Positions 28,811-38,685 of a stretch of 64,000 nt of DNA are shown piece by piece. This stretch comes from Trichomonas vaginalis G3 (taxonomy: Eukaryota; Parabasalia; Trichomonadida; Trichomonadidae), in NCBI RefSeq assembly GCF_026262505.1, contig NC_067203.1:13156392-13220391 (forward strand). Direction: 5' to 3'. Position numbers and translations under genes: made by a program. The notes under the pieces are model-generated. The model worked only from the letters and a program-made list of their open reading frames with translations, searched no databases and was not told the DNA's origin. Positions within the stretch are counted from its first letter, which is position 1; every line of letters begins with the position of its first letter.

Positions 28811-29719
28811 CTAAAAGCTTTGTGATAAAATTCCATCCAATGATAAATCAATTGGATCGTAGCTTACATGGCTAATATCATCTGCTACATTAACAACGCA
28901 TCCGAATGGAAGAGCGCCATCTGATTCAACATTTAGGGAGATGGCATTTTTAGAATAAAGTTTGTTGTGCTCTGGAGCAATTAAACTCAAACCAGAAGAA
29001 GTCATCGTTGGACGAGCACTAAAAGCGACATTTAATGAAACGCGGCCTCTGTATCCATGATTTACTAAAACAGGAAGGTATCTCATACTCCCTTTAACTG
29101 CTCTTGGGTCAATAATGCAAACTTGTGTTAATCCAGAAGGGCCAGAGAAAACTGGCGAGTAGTTGAAGTAAATGCCATCTTTAGCATCGCTGCCTGAATA
29201 AAGTGAAGGCTTTTTTGATTCAGGGTCTAATGTAATGAAATGAAAGTAGCAATTGGTTTTGAAAGGATCATATGAAACCTCTGGATCAAATGTAAGATAA
29301 TAAAAGTAAAATTGTTGCGAAAGAGTATTTTTGATGAATGGAAATTGGAATTGAATAAATTCGATTTTTACATTGAAATAAACAGTTCTATTGGGATCTC
29401 TCGAGTAATGTGACTTTAATTTAAGCGACCCTGATTTGACTTGCGATGATTGAACGGAGGCAGCTGCGAGTAATTCTTTGCCACCCAAAAAATCTTTTGT
29501 ATACAATTCGAAACGTATTACATCGGTATATACAAAGAGAGTTGCCATATTATTGCCCATGTTTTTATCCCATTTTAATAATCCTTGCTTTTTTGAAGAA
29601 TTCGTCTTTCCGACGTATAAATTAAGTCCATTTGCTTCAAGATAAACCTTAACAAAGCATGATGGTGTATCATCTGCATTGGCAACATTTTCGCATGATA
29701 AAATAGTTATAGAATACAT
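28811..29719 (-). CDS. C2-domain-like protein
   Basis: This 302-aa protein has an N-terminal ~115 residues that read as a C2-type beta-sandwich: Tyr-Ser-Ile-Thr-Ile-Leu-Ser-Cys-Glu-Asn-Val, an acidic Ala-Asp-Asp-Thr-Pro-Ser-Cys-Phe-Val-Lys-Val loop, then Phe-Glu-Leu-Tyr-Thr-Lys-Asp. The C-terminal ~170 residues look like another all-beta domain, with a Phe-His-Phe-Ile-Thr-Leu-Asp strand and Gly-Tyr-Arg-Gly-Arg-Val-Ser-Leu. I do not recognise that domain with certainty. C2 domains bind membranes or calcium; only part of the acidic calcium-site set is visible, so calcium binding is unproven. It has no signal peptide or membrane helix. TCAAATTTGCTCAAATT precedes the ATG as a weak initiator. Confidence 0.75.
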   Translation of the reverse strand: MYSITILSCENVANADDTPSCFVKVYLEANGLNLYVGKTNSSKKQGLLKWDKNMGNNMATLFVYTDVIRFELYTKDFLGGKELLAAASVQSSQVKSGSLKLKSHYSRDPNRTVYFNVKIEFIQFQFPFIKNTLSQQFYFYYLTFDPEVSYDPFKTNCYFHFITLDPESKKPSLYSGSDAKDGIYFNYSPVFSGPSGLTQVCIIDPRAVKGSMRYLPVLVNHGYRGRVSLNVAFSARPTMTSSGLSLIAPEHNKLYSKNAISLNVESDGALPFGCVVNVADDISHVSYDPIDLSLDGILSQSF

Positions 29720-29871
29720 AATTTGAGCAAATTTGACAATCCTAGAAAAGTGTCAAATATTTTTTTATCACCACACCTTATTGATATACTTACCACTTTC
29801 TGGTGTTTTCTCAATTTTTTGGTGTTCAGTTCTTTTTGCCCCAATTTTTAAAGTGAAGATTTAATATTTAC

Positions 29872-31377
29872 ATGTCTGATCAACAAAATAAATTCAGTGA
29901 ATTACGAAGTTGTTGTAAATACTACATTGATGCATATATTACGTTGTATCAGTTGAAAACGGGAAATGAAGTAGAATTAAACTCCATTTACAGAATGATC
30001 AAAACAGAATTGCTTGAATCAAAGAAATATCTTCCCCAAAATATTATAAGAGATATTTTAGACATTATTCCCTTTAATAATCGCTATACAAAGACATATT
30101 TATCTCTTTCCAAACTCATATCTGATGAATATCATGTCAAAAATGTCAAAAATGTTGAAGATATTTCAAACTTCCTATTTTATAAAGAATACGGCATTCA
30201 ATTAGACAAAAGTACTAATTTCGAAGAAGATTCAAAAGATCTAGATGTTCATGCAGAAAATACAGTTTACAGAGCAATTATGGATAACGACAAAGAAAGA
30301 TTCATCTCATTCACTGAAAGAGAAGGATTTAATAAAGGTCAAATACTTAAAAGCAATTTATATCCAAATTCTGAAGAAGGATATTCATTACTTGAATTGT
30401 GTTGTTACCACGGATCAGTTGATTGTTTTAAGTTTTTAAGAACGAAATTTGACTCAAAAATAACTGAAAAATGTCTAGAATTATCATTTTTAGGGAGAAA
30501 TCAAGAGATTTTGAATGAATGTTTGAAATATCAACAACCAAATGACGATTGTATAAAATATGCAATTATTTCACACAATATTGATTTTGTTACATTCTTG
30601 ATGAATGAACACAATATAGAGATTGATTTAGAAGATTGTTATAATTATAATAATCTTGAAGCATTTATGGTTTATTTAGATCAAATTGATTTTAAGAAAT
30701 GTCTTGTTCTTTCTGCAATGTTCAAAGTTCCATCACTTTGTGAATATTTACTTTCACATGGTGCGAATATAGATGAAAAAGATATATATGGAGATACAGC
30801 TCTTCATAAAGCAGCATTTTATAATAGTAAAGAAACAGTCGAAATTCTTATTTTACATGGTGCAAATATAGATGAAAAAGATTTACATGGGAAAACCGCT
30901 CTTCATAAAGCAGCATTTTATAATAGCAAAGAAACAGCCGAACTTCTTATTTCACTTGGTGCAAATATTAATGAAAAAGAAAAATTTGGAAAAACAGCTC
31001 TTCATATGACTGCAAATAATAATAGTATAGAAGTAGCCGAACTTCTTATTTCATATGGTGCGAATGTCGATGAGAAAGATAAATTTGGAAAAACAGCTCT
31101 TCATATGGCTGCAGAAAATAAAAGTAAAGAAACCGCAGAACTTCTTATTTCACATGGTGCGAATATCAATGAGAAAGATAAATTTGGAAAAACAGCTCTT
31201 CATATGGCAGCAGAAAATAAAAGTCAAGAAATCGCAGAACTTCTTATTTCACATGGTGCGAATATCAATGAAAAAGATTTACATGGAAAAACCGCTCTTC
31301 ATAAAGCAACAATTTATAATAGTAGAAGAATAACCAAACTTCTTATTTCACATGGTGCAAATATCAACGAAAAATAA
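29872..31377 (+). CDS. DUF3447-type ankyrin repeat protein
   Basis: This 501-aa protein is of the very large Trichomonas ankyrin family. The N-terminal ~110 residues have the family's conserved opening (Cys-Lys-Tyr-Tyr-Ile-Asp-Ala-Tyr, Asn-Ile-Ile-Arg-Asp-Ile-Leu, Ile-Pro-Phe-Asn-Asn-Arg-Tyr-Thr-Lys). A DUF3447-like helical region follows (~130-280), then seven full ankyrin repeats of 33 residues (~285-500) with consensus Lys-Thr-Ala-Leu-His-x-Ala-Ala and His-Gly-Ala-Asn-Ile-Asn-Glu-Lys. The last repeats (30960-31377) are nearly identical at DNA level, a 99-bp tandem array that probably changes in number by unequal exchange. The stop falls exactly at a repeat boundary, without a capping helix. 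It probably binds proteins; no partner is known. Confidence 0.93.
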   Translation: MSDQQNKFSELRSCCKYYIDAYITLYQLKTGNEVELNSIYRMIKTELLESKKYLPQNIIRDILDIIPFNNRYTKTYLSLSKLISDEYHVKNVKNVEDISNFLFYKEYGIQLDKSTNFEEDSKDLDVHAENTVYRAIMDNDKERFISFTEREGFNKGQILKSNLYPNSEEGYSLLELCCYHGSVDCFKFLRTKFDSKITEKCLELSFLGRNQEILNECLKYQQPNDDCIKYAIISHNIDFVTFLMNEHNIEIDLEDCYNYNNLEAFMVYLDQIDFKKCLVLSAMFKVPSLCEYLLSHGANIDEKDIYGDTALHKAAFYNSKETVEILILHGANIDEKDLHGKTALHKAAFYNSKETAELLISLGANINEKEKFGKTALHMTANNNSIEVAELLISYGANVDEKDKFGKTALHMAAENKSKETAELLISHGANINEKDKFGKTALHMAAENKSQEIAELLISHGANINEKDLHGKTALHKATIYNSRRITKLLISHGANINEK

Positions 31378-31865
31378 TGATTTTGGAAAAACCACCTATC
31401 ATTATGATATGGCTTTATAAACATATTTTGTGTATTTACATACAAAACACATTATTGCTGATAGGTACCACTTCAAATAGGTATGACTGTAATTGTTTTT
31501 GATTTTTTATCTTTTTTCGAATTTATTACTGGTTAAAACCATGCCCTGCTCTTTAGGGAGATTTCCTTCTTAATTCTGGATCTTTGGAGTTTTAAAACCT
31601 ATGCTTTCTTGAGTTTAAAAGGCTATCGGGTAGGTTGTTATTGAATATTAATACATACAACTTCCTTTTCACATTATTAAAAGAGAAATATCCATTATCC
31701 CACATCGATCAAAAAGTTGAGTGACATCTTCTCAAAATCAGATTAAATCATTATTAAATATTTTAAAATTATTTGGTTTTTCATTTCTTCTGCTCACTGT
31801 CATTGTGTAATCCAAAGATTGTGAAATGATTTCCAAATTCGCATCTATCGTCCATCCGTTTATCA
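31378..31865. other. Intergenic with ankyrin-repeat remnant
   Basis: The first ~20 bases after the ankyrin stop (GATTTTGGAAAAACC) still resemble the repeat unit, so a further repeat has decayed here. A loose inverted repeat ACCTATCA...TGATAGGT spans about 31388-31465. Nothing else is recognised. Confidence 0.5.
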
Positions 31866-32828
31866 ATGGAAACTTCGCAGCCCACAGAATTTGTTCAGCA
31901 GAAAGTGAAATGCTCCAAATCAGTCAGCCAGCAAATGATCGAGCAAAGAAGATCTTTGTCACTTCGTGGACTTATTTCACTTAAGGGCGAAGATGTTAAT
32001 GATTTTTCTATTGAAACTATCGGTGAACAAAAGGCACTTCTTTGTCTTAAACTTGGAAAAGATACAAAGGTGAGTACTTTCGCTCATCTTCCACTTCAAC
32101 AGAATCTTAAAGATATTCGTGCAAATCATACGATGTTAACGTCATACAAAGGACTTTCACGACTGAAAAATCTCGCCAACTTTGAAATAGAAGAAACACC
32201 TATGTCGCAAAGACCTAATTATCGCATCGCTTTGATTCTTGCTTTCGGTCCAAGAATTCGTACAATAAACAAAGTAGAGATTACAAGTCAGGAGAGACTG
32301 AAGGCATCGAAATATCCATCAATTTGTAAAACATTCATAGATAATGATTGGGATCCAACAGATAATCCACCAAACGAAAATGAAGCCAAAGAACTAATGC
32401 AAAAATATGCACCAGAAATCGCTAAGGCTGTTAAGAAACATGTTATCAAGAAAGAAGAAATTGAAGCTGAATTATCACCGCGTAAGACAATCAGTTCAGT
32501 TAAAGCCAGACCAAAACCAGTCAAATATAATAAGAATGCATTTGATGAACAGTTAGTTCAAGAACTTATTGAAAAATTCAAAAAATTGGGAATTGAAGTT
32601 AAAAACGATGAAAAAGTACAAGAAAACTTGCTCAAAGTTCTTAAAGAACTTTCTGCAATTGCATTAGAAGTTTCAAATGAAGTTGATGTTGGAATGGAAG
32701 ATGCAACTGGCGCAGAACTCCTCAGCTCCATATTAAATAGTCCTCAAGAAGCTAAAACAGAAAGTAAGGTTGACTTTGGTGATGACCTGAACATTGATGA
32801 TGTTGTTTCTGAAATCAAAGATAATTAA
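31866..32828 (+). CDS. Leucine-rich repeat cap protein
   Basis: In this 320-aa protein, residues ~35-140 look like a short LRR stretch closed by an LRR cap: Leu-Ser-Arg-Leu-Lys-Asn-Leu-Ala-Asn-Phe-Glu-Ile-Glu-Glu-Thr-Pro-Met-Ser, then Pro-Asn-Tyr-Arg-Ile-Ala-Leu-Ile-Leu-Ala-Phe-Gly-Pro-Arg-Ile-Arg-Thr-Ile-Asn. This is like the end of SDS22- or U2A'-type LRR domains ('N P ... YR ... L ... LP LK LD'). The rest is charged and helical, with Glu/Lys-rich stretches and an acidic C-terminus. It has no enzyme motif. Such proteins often act as adaptors for phosphatases, spliceosome or axonemal parts; nothing visible chooses among these. ATG 31866 is the first in frame. Confidence 0.75.
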   Translation: METSQPTEFVQQKVKCSKSVSQQMIEQRRSLSLRGLISLKGEDVNDFSIETIGEQKALLCLKLGKDTKVSTFAHLPLQQNLKDIRANHTMLTSYKGLSRLKNLANFEIEETPMSQRPNYRIALILAFGPRIRTINKVEITSQERLKASKYPSICKTFIDNDWDPTDNPPNENEAKELMQKYAPEIAKAVKKHVIKKEEIEAELSPRKTISSVKARPKPVKYNKNAFDEQLVQELIEKFKKLGIEVKNDEKVQENLLKVLKELSAIALEVSNEVDVGMEDATGAELLSSILNSPQEAKTESKVDFGDDLNIDDVVSEIKDN

Positions 32829-33009
32829 TTGAAAAAAAATAATAATTTAAACCTGTTATCTTTATCTGGAAGTCTAGAATTTATCATTTTTCATTTATTT
32901 TTACTTAAATTTTTTGAGATTATTTGGATTTATATCAAAAACAAAGTATATTTTATTCTACAGTAATAATTCAATTCAGAAACAACAACATTTCAATATA
33001 TTTATGTAA

Positions 33010-34257
33010 TTAATTAACAGATGCAATGGCTGCTGCAGCTTGAAGGGCTTTCTTTCTCTTTTCTTCCTCTTCGGCCTCTTTCTTCTTCCTTTCCAGTCTC
33101 TTGGCAACGATATCGTCGATGTCTAATGGAAGATCGACCAAAATATCTGGAGGAGGTTTTGTAAATGTAAATATATCGATAATTTCACCTTCATTTCGCA
33201 TGATTGTATCTTGTTCGACTGAATCATCTATATCAAATTCATCTTCTCTCTCTTGATATTCGACATTATTTGTTACGCTTTGGAAACCTGGCATAAACTG
33301 TTCCCAAGAGTTTTCGTATGTTGGAGTCCACATTCTGATTGATGGAGTTCCTGCTGTATAAATAACTGGCTGCTGAGGATGGAATAAAATGAAATTAACA
33401 GGGTCTGAAGGGCCATCAAGCTCTTGCTTGACTTCTGTAGCATCTATTTCGTAAATTACTAGCTTGCATTGTTGCTTTTTGTTTGATGAAAAAATGATAT
33501 GTTCGCCCATTCTGTCAAAAACACAGCATGTGTATTTCATTTCGCTAACTCTATCTTTGTAATCGTTTCTGCATGCAGGATCATCATGTACTCCGACAGC
33601 AATCTCAGGAACATCCCAAATAAAACCTTCACCACGGATATTGAGGAGACAAATGAGTTTCTCTGTATTGGAAACAGCCATATATGGGATTTTCTTCATG
33701 GAAGAAAGGGAACTAGATCCTACAACTTTGAAATCTTTATCATAAAAATTCAAATGAAGATCATCTGTAACGCAAATCAATCCATATTTGCTAGTCCAGC
33801 AAACAAGCGATATGGGGTCAGGGAAGAATTTAAATTCTTTTGATTTTAAGTTGATAATTTTCATTGTAAGGCCGTATAATGCCAGAAATTCATCAGGATT
33901 TTCTGGATTGAATAAAACTTTTTGTATTTCATCTGGTGCTTTCTCGGAAAATACGACTTGTTTTGTAATTACGTCGGTCACTTGAAAATAGCCATCATGA
34001 TCTCCAGACACGAACAATCTATTATCAGGAGAGAATGCAACTGATGATACTCTTGTTTTGTGTCCTTTGATATTATGTCTATTATTGCCAGAATCCGAAT
34101 CACATAAAATAACTGATCCATCTTCAAATCCAAGGCCAAGAATATGACCCATTTTAGATAATACCATAGCTGTTATTTCTGTTTCGAAGTCAAAGTCAGC
34201 GTAGTATTCATTTGGAAGTTCTACGAAAACTTCATCAAAAAAAACCCTTAGATCCAT
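33010..34257 (-). CDS. RBBP5/Swd1-like WD40 subunit of COMPASS
   Basis: This 415-aa WD40 protein has a seven-bladed propeller over residues ~20-330. The clearest blade reads Gly-His-Lys-Thr-Arg-Val-Ser-Ser-Val-Ala-Phe-Ser-Pro-Asp-Asn-Arg-Leu-Phe-Val-Ser-Gly. After the propeller comes Asn-Val-Glu-Tyr-Gln-Glu-Arg-Glu-Asp-Glu-Phe-Asp-Ile-Asp-Asp, the acidic signature of RBBP5/Swd1 (human: EYEERESEFDIED), which helps activate the MLL/SET1 histone H3K4 methyltransferase core. The overall plan, propeller, signature, then a Pro- and Ile-rich segment and a charged tail, also fits. It should act in the nucleus with WDR5-, Ash2L- and SET1-like partners, none of them in this window. The tail (last ~40 residues) is Lys/Glu-rich and ends Ala-rich. 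A good initiator lies 11 bases before the ATG. Confidence 0.88.
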   Translation of the reverse strand: MDLRVFFDEVFVELPNEYYADFDFETEITAMVLSKMGHILGLGFEDGSVILCDSDSGNNRHNIKGHKTRVSSVAFSPDNRLFVSGDHDGYFQVTDVITKQVVFSEKAPDEIQKVLFNPENPDEFLALYGLTMKIINLKSKEFKFFPDPISLVCWTSKYGLICVTDDLHLNFYDKDFKVVGSSSLSSMKKIPYMAVSNTEKLICLLNIRGEGFIWDVPEIAVGVHDDPACRNDYKDRVSEMKYTCCVFDRMGEHIIFSSNKKQQCKLVIYEIDATEVKQELDGPSDPVNFILFHPQQPVIYTAGTPSIRMWTPTYENSWEQFMPGFQSVTNNVEYQEREDEFDIDDSVEQDTIMRNEGEIIDIFTFTKPPPDILVDLPLDIDDIVAKRLERKKKEAEEEEKRKKALQAAAAIASVN

Positions 34258-34270
34258 TATGAGAAAATGA
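34258..34270 (-). promoter_or_regulatory. Initiator of RBBP5-like gene
   Basis: On the minus strand TCATTTTCTCATA directly precedes the ATG. It is a close match to TCA+1 Y W Y TCATTA; the putative start nucleotide is 34268, an 11-base leader. Confidence 0.75.
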
Positions 34271-34765
34271 AAGAGACCCCAAAATAGATGGGGTCTTACT
34301 TATAGATTTAGGCAATAATGCATGAATCAAAGCCATATGAATAGGGAAATTCATTGTTATCTATTATATTTAAAATTTATTTTTTGAAATAAGGAATAAA
34401 AAACATATATTCATATGGAAAAACTATTTTTATTGTAGTTTTATAAAGAACAACCTATTTAGAAATTTGGAAATATTCCAAATTTTTCTTATTTTCTAAA
34501 AAATATAATAAAAAAGTACAATTTTGATTTTGTAATTTTGAATTTCAATTTTTTTTGGAAATTTTTATCAATTCCGTTTGCATTAGTTCCAATAATAGCA
34601 TACAAATCTGTTAAAAATCAACTTTTTCAAGGTAAATTGAGTTCAATTTCAAATAAAATCAAACATTTCACATTGTGTATTTGCTTTTGAGCTTACATAA
34701 GGCATTTTTTCAAGGCAAAACCTTATTAATTTTCGACCGTAAATTTGTCAATTTCAAAATTTTTC
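34271..34765. other. Intergenic, divergent 5' ends
   Basis: About 495 AT-rich bases between divergent genes. TCAATTTCAAAATTTTTC at 34748-34765, just before the ORMDL start, is a weak initiator. Confidence 0.45.
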
Positions 34766-35221
34766 ATGAAAAAATCATCCTCCTTACCAGCAATTCTCAA
34801 CAAAAACGTTCAATTCATTGACAATCCAGTCTGCTGGGTATTTTACACATTGTTATTCTTGTTCCTTAGAATTTTTTTAAGTGGTCTTGGATTTTCCATT
34901 CCAATGGCTTGGACACTTGTATCATGGGTACATGGAATAGTCACAATTATACTCTTCCACTGGATTAAAGGCTCACCATTTATTGATGATCACGGTGCAT
35001 ATTCACAATTAACCTTCTGGGAACAAATTGATGATCAACTCCAAAACACCCGTGCTAGAAAGTTCTTAATTATCTTCCCAATCATTCTTTTCTTCCTCGC
35101 CGTTGACTCTGGTCACTGGGAATTAGCTTACATCTTCTTAAACTTCCCAATTCTCTTCGTCTGCATTCTTGCAAAGCTCCCATTCATGCATGGAGTTAGA
35201 ATTTTCGGCATCAATGGCTAA
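34766..35221 (+). CDS. ORMDL/Orm family regulator of sphingolipid synthesis
   Basis: This 151-aa protein matches ORMDL along its length: Ser-Ile-Pro-Met-Ala-Trp-Thr-Leu-Val (family 'vPvAWTLtN'), Lys-Gly-Ser-Pro-Phe-Ile-Asp-Asp, Leu-Thr-Phe-Trp-Glu-Gln-Ile-Asp-Asp-Gln-Leu-Gln (family 'thWEQmDyG'), Arg-Lys-Phe-Leu-Ile-Ile-Phe-Pro-Ile, and the end His-Gly-Val-Arg-Ile-Phe-Gly-Ile-Asn. Four hydrophobic segments are visible. ORMDL proteins sit in the ER membrane and restrain serine palmitoyltransferase. The length is normal. The human proteins' short N-terminus lacks the Orm phosphorylation tail of yeast; here a short basic Ser-rich start (Lys-Lys-Ser-Ser-Ser) is present. I start at ATG 34766; the frame extends back only to a TTG. 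Confidence 0.95.
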   Translation: MKKSSSLPAILNKNVQFIDNPVCWVFYTLLFLFLRIFLSGLGFSIPMAWTLVSWVHGIVTIILFHWIKGSPFIDDHGAYSQLTFWEQIDDQLQNTRARKFLIIFPIILFFLAVDSGHWELAYIFLNFPILFVCILAKLPFMHGVRIFGING

Positions 35222-35645
35222 ATGTTTTAATAATATAAATTTTCTATAATCAAAACAAAAATGCAAATTGCATACTAATCTATGATTAAAAATTCATATT
35301 ACTGAACTCAATTACACATGATTTTTTTCACTATTTTTACAAATTATTTGGAAATAGAACTTTCATCTCAAATTATCAAAATATATAAGCATTTTTACTT
35401 TACCATAGCTTTGGTGTGATACTTTTCGCTGTTCCAAAGCTAAAAATTTCATAATACTCCAATATTTATTTTGAGGATCGGAATTTCTAACTTTTTCCAT
35501 ATATAAACTCATTTTTAATACATAGTTGGAAGGTATCAAGCTTGTAGAACTTTTGTTATAAATATGAGAAAAATATGAAGGAATTAAAACAAAAAATCTT
35601 TAAAATAAACATACGATATATAAAAAATAAACCATTTTGGCCTGA
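35222..35645. other. Intergenic, convergent 3' ends
   Basis: About 420 AT-rich bases; nothing recognised. Confidence 0.45.
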
Positions 35646-37001
35646 TTATTTGATCAAACCAGCTTCTCTTGCCCATTCATCGAGAGTTTCAGCAGACATC
35701 TGATTTATCTGATGGGTGTATTCAGAGGAACAAGCAGCTGGTGTTCCGAAGTCAAGTCTTGAGTGACAATCCTCGTATTCATGGACATTTAAGATTTCGT
35801 CTTTCAGTCTGCAATGCAACCTAATTTCCATATCAGAGCCAGGCCTATTGTGTTTACAAGTACTTCCGCCTGAGAAATACCAACGAAGAGTCTTTGTATA
35901 ATTATAATGTCCGAAATCCCAAATTTGGTGGCCATCCTTGGAACTGTACTTAGTAACATTGTCGTAGGGATGGAAAATAACATACCAATCGTCTTTCTCG
36001 AAGTAATACCACTGTTTATAAAGTGGCAAGTATTCTTTATCCATTCCGAAGTCGAGATTCATATCATCGATCACTTTTTGAGTAGAGTTTTCGATCTTCG
36101 AAGTAATGGAATTGAGTTTATTGAACTGATTGTTGAAATCTGGTGGATCTTGGCCAATTTGGTAGGAATCTTGGAAGGTCCTGCAGATGTTGTATGCTTG
36201 CTCGATATTTTCAAAGACTAAACTGAAATCTTTGAGGTAAATAATCGCATTTTCTACATTAAAATTACGCTGTGCTCTCTTCTTGAGGTTGAATTTACCA
36301 CGATGTGGATCTTCTGTTTTAATCTTACGCCCTTGTTTGCGGATATTGAACTCATCTTGTAAATTATCATCGAAATTGTGTTGGAGTTCATTTAATGAAT
36401 TTCTCAAGCCAACCATTAGACCTTGGTAATCTCCACCTTTCATTATTTCGTAGTGAATTCGTTCAACATATGATAATGCTGAGAAAATGTTTTCTTTGGC
36501 TGATTTAACGTATTGAAGCTGATGTCTTCTAACAGAAAGTTCTGTTCTACCACGGTCACTGTATTTTTGGCGTAATCTTTCTCCAATGTTTGTGATATTC
36601 CTGAGAGATTTCTTTAATTGATCTGATTTCTTTGCCAATGATCCACAAATATCTTCGCATTCTGCGTTTGGATTTCCAGCTTCATCGCTTCCATCACAGC
36701 AATCGCAAACACCATCACCAACAAGCCATTTTGGAATTTCTTTCGGATAAGATCCTCGATTTCTGCAGTAAAAGAGACCTGTTCCACATGCGTTAGTACC
36801 TGGTTCATCAGAACCATCAAGGCAATCGCAATATCCATCGTTAACTCTTTCGATCGGAATTGTTTTTGATTTATCAAAGCATTGAAAGACTCCTTTCGTC
36901 CATTTTAGTGATCTCAAGTATTGAGACTTTGTATTAGGAGAAATTCCTCTAATATTTTCAACCGGAACTTTTTCAACAAAAAGAGAAAAGATGAAAATCA
37001 T
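35646..37001 (-). CDS. Glucosidase II beta subunit (PRKCSH/Gtb1-like)
   Basis: This 451-aa protein has a signal peptide (Met-Ile-Phe-Ile-Phe-Ser-Leu-Phe) and then two LDLa-like Cys modules: Asp-Gly-Tyr-Cys-Asp-Cys-Leu-Asp-Gly-Ser-Asp-Glu-Pro-Gly-Thr and Asp-Gly-Val-Cys-Asp-Cys-Cys-Asp-Gly-Ser-Asp-Glu, exact hallmarks of the family. A coiled/helical middle follows (~120-310). The MRH lectin domain lies at the C-terminus with Trp-Tyr-Phe-Ser-Gly-Gly-Ser-Thr-Cys, then Arg-Leu-His-Cys and Tyr-Glu-Asp-Cys-His. The beta subunit holds the catalytic alpha chain in the ER and recognises mannose on N-glycans. It has no C-terminal HDEL/KDEL (it ends Gly-Leu-Ile-Lys). I chose ATG 37001 because it starts directly at the signal peptide with a TCAATA initiator-like site 7-10 bases before it; a longer frame from 37049 is unlikely. 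Confidence 0.95.
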   Translation of the reverse strand: MIFIFSLFVEKVPVENIRGISPNTKSQYLRSLKWTKGVFQCFDKSKTIPIERVNDGYCDCLDGSDEPGTNACGTGLFYCRNRGSYPKEIPKWLVGDGVCDCCDGSDEAGNPNAECEDICGSLAKKSDQLKKSLRNITNIGERLRQKYSDRGRTELSVRRHQLQYVKSAKENIFSALSYVERIHYEIMKGGDYQGLMVGLRNSLNELQHNFDDNLQDEFNIRKQGRKIKTEDPHRGKFNLKKRAQRNFNVENAIIYLKDFSLVFENIEQAYNICRTFQDSYQIGQDPPDFNNQFNKLNSITSKIENSTQKVIDDMNLDFGMDKEYLPLYKQWYYFEKDDWYVIFHPYDNVTKYSSKDGHQIWDFGHYNYTKTLRWYFSGGSTCKHNRPGSDMEIRLHCRLKDEILNVHEYEDCHSRLDFGTPAACSSEYTHQINQMSAETLDEWAREAGLIK

Positions 37002-37304
37002 TTTTATTGATTTGGCCAAATACAATTCTTTTATCCACAAGTAACTCATTTATACATTCATTCAAAAATACAATTTTGTAAATTAAAATCGTCTTCTCTT
37101 TAGAATTTCGGTCTGATATTTTTCCCTAATTTCTAGTTTACTATTTTCCTTGAAGAAATCAAAGTTGTTATTCATGTAAATAATAACCCTTCGAGATCAT
37201 GGGATTTTGATTGAAATGCAAATTTATTTTTAAATTTTTATTTATATAGTGATGTAATGCATTAACATCTATATTGGAGTTTAAGAAAATCAACTTTTTA
37301 ATTA
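37002..37304. other. Intergenic
   Basis: About 300 AT-rich bases; nothing recognised. Confidence 0.4.
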
Positions 37305-38685
37305 TTAACAGTAGGTGTTAATCCGAATAAACTATAATTTAGAATATGACACTTTTTTGGAATTGAAATAACCTATAGGGTCGAAAAGTGACAATAATGG
37401 AATTAAACATGAATCAGGAATCGGTTTGGATTTGGAATTGCGTATAAAGTTTACTTTATCCGAATCAAAAATTCTTGTCAATAATTAAGAATTGTAAGAT
37501 AGATTTGTCATCAGAATTAAATTGATGCTTCTGGAATAGGAATCAACATGATAGAAAATATTGTTGAAGACATAGATATGCAAGATATATTGCTGATATA
37601 TATAAATAAAAAATATATAGTTGGGTGTACTGGCGGAAAATATTGTGTTAGAGAAAAATCTGAACAATTTTTTTATTATCAATTTCGCCTGGAAAAGTGA
37701 CAAAATTGTCATTTTCGTCAGGCATCATAATTATTGAATTATAATTCTATTTCTATTAATCTAAGTGCAATATTCTCATACACAACTTTATTTAATAGCT
37801 CCTCATGCATTATATTATTCAATCTCTAACTTCAAATTATTTCATTTTTTGTGTATTTTGAGTCAATTTTTTTAGCGAAGTTAAAATCCTAAACTCGAAC
37901 TATTCAATTTATTTTCACCAAAATTTCCTAATAGATGCATTGCAACTCAAGTAGGTATCATTGCAATGCAATCTCATTAATTTATCTTTTTAGAATGACC
38001 GTGAAAATAAAAAATTATCATTGTCGTCTGATGAAAATGATAATTTTGTCACTTTTCCGGACAAAAATTATATATTTTTTTACATTTTCTTCAGGCTGTG
38101 CTCACTAAAAGTATGATATTATATGAACATATATGCTTTACTATATGTATTAAATCTATATGTTATATAAAAGTATGTTTTTATTAATTTAATTTGAAGA
38201 TCTCGAAATCTTTGGTTACAAAAAATTCTCGAGAATAGAGTCTATTTGAAGGGCAAATATACTTCATGCAGTATATATGATATTTCTGCAATATATTTAG
38301 CTCTCTATCGCAACCAAATGAGTCTCGGAAGTTATTTTTTTTTACTTTATCACAGATTAGAAAGATTGGCATCTAAGACCAGAGAAAAATTAAGATATAT
38401 TGATAATATGTCTTGAATATGTTATATCATCTGCAGTATTTATATTGTTATCAGGGTTATGTGTATAGTTATATTGAGAATATGTTAATTTTTGCATGCC
38501 AATTCTTTGATGCAGATGAATCCATAACAACTCTGAATAGGCAAAACATAGTAATATATACTACTATAGTAGTGTGTATGATATATGTATTACTAAGTTT
38601 AAATTGACGTTAGTCATATTTTATGGTGATATTTTTTGAGTAGTTTATCTATCGTCGTCTGGGCACCCTTAACACCTACTGTTAA
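37305..38685. mobile_element. Probable 1.4-kb non-coding element with 17-bp inverted ends
   Basis: TTAACAGTAGGTGTTAA (37305-37321) recurs as its perfect reverse complement at 38669-38685. Within it, two 37-base hairpins lie in inverted orientation: about 37687-37723 and 38028-38064, both built around GAAAAGTGACAAAATT and flanked by CCTG/CAGG- or GTC/GAC-type closing stems. It has no coding sequence. No convincing target duplication is seen; TA or TTAA is possible. The right end also holds GCACCCTTAA, the end motif of the 44-kb element. Confidence 0.5.
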
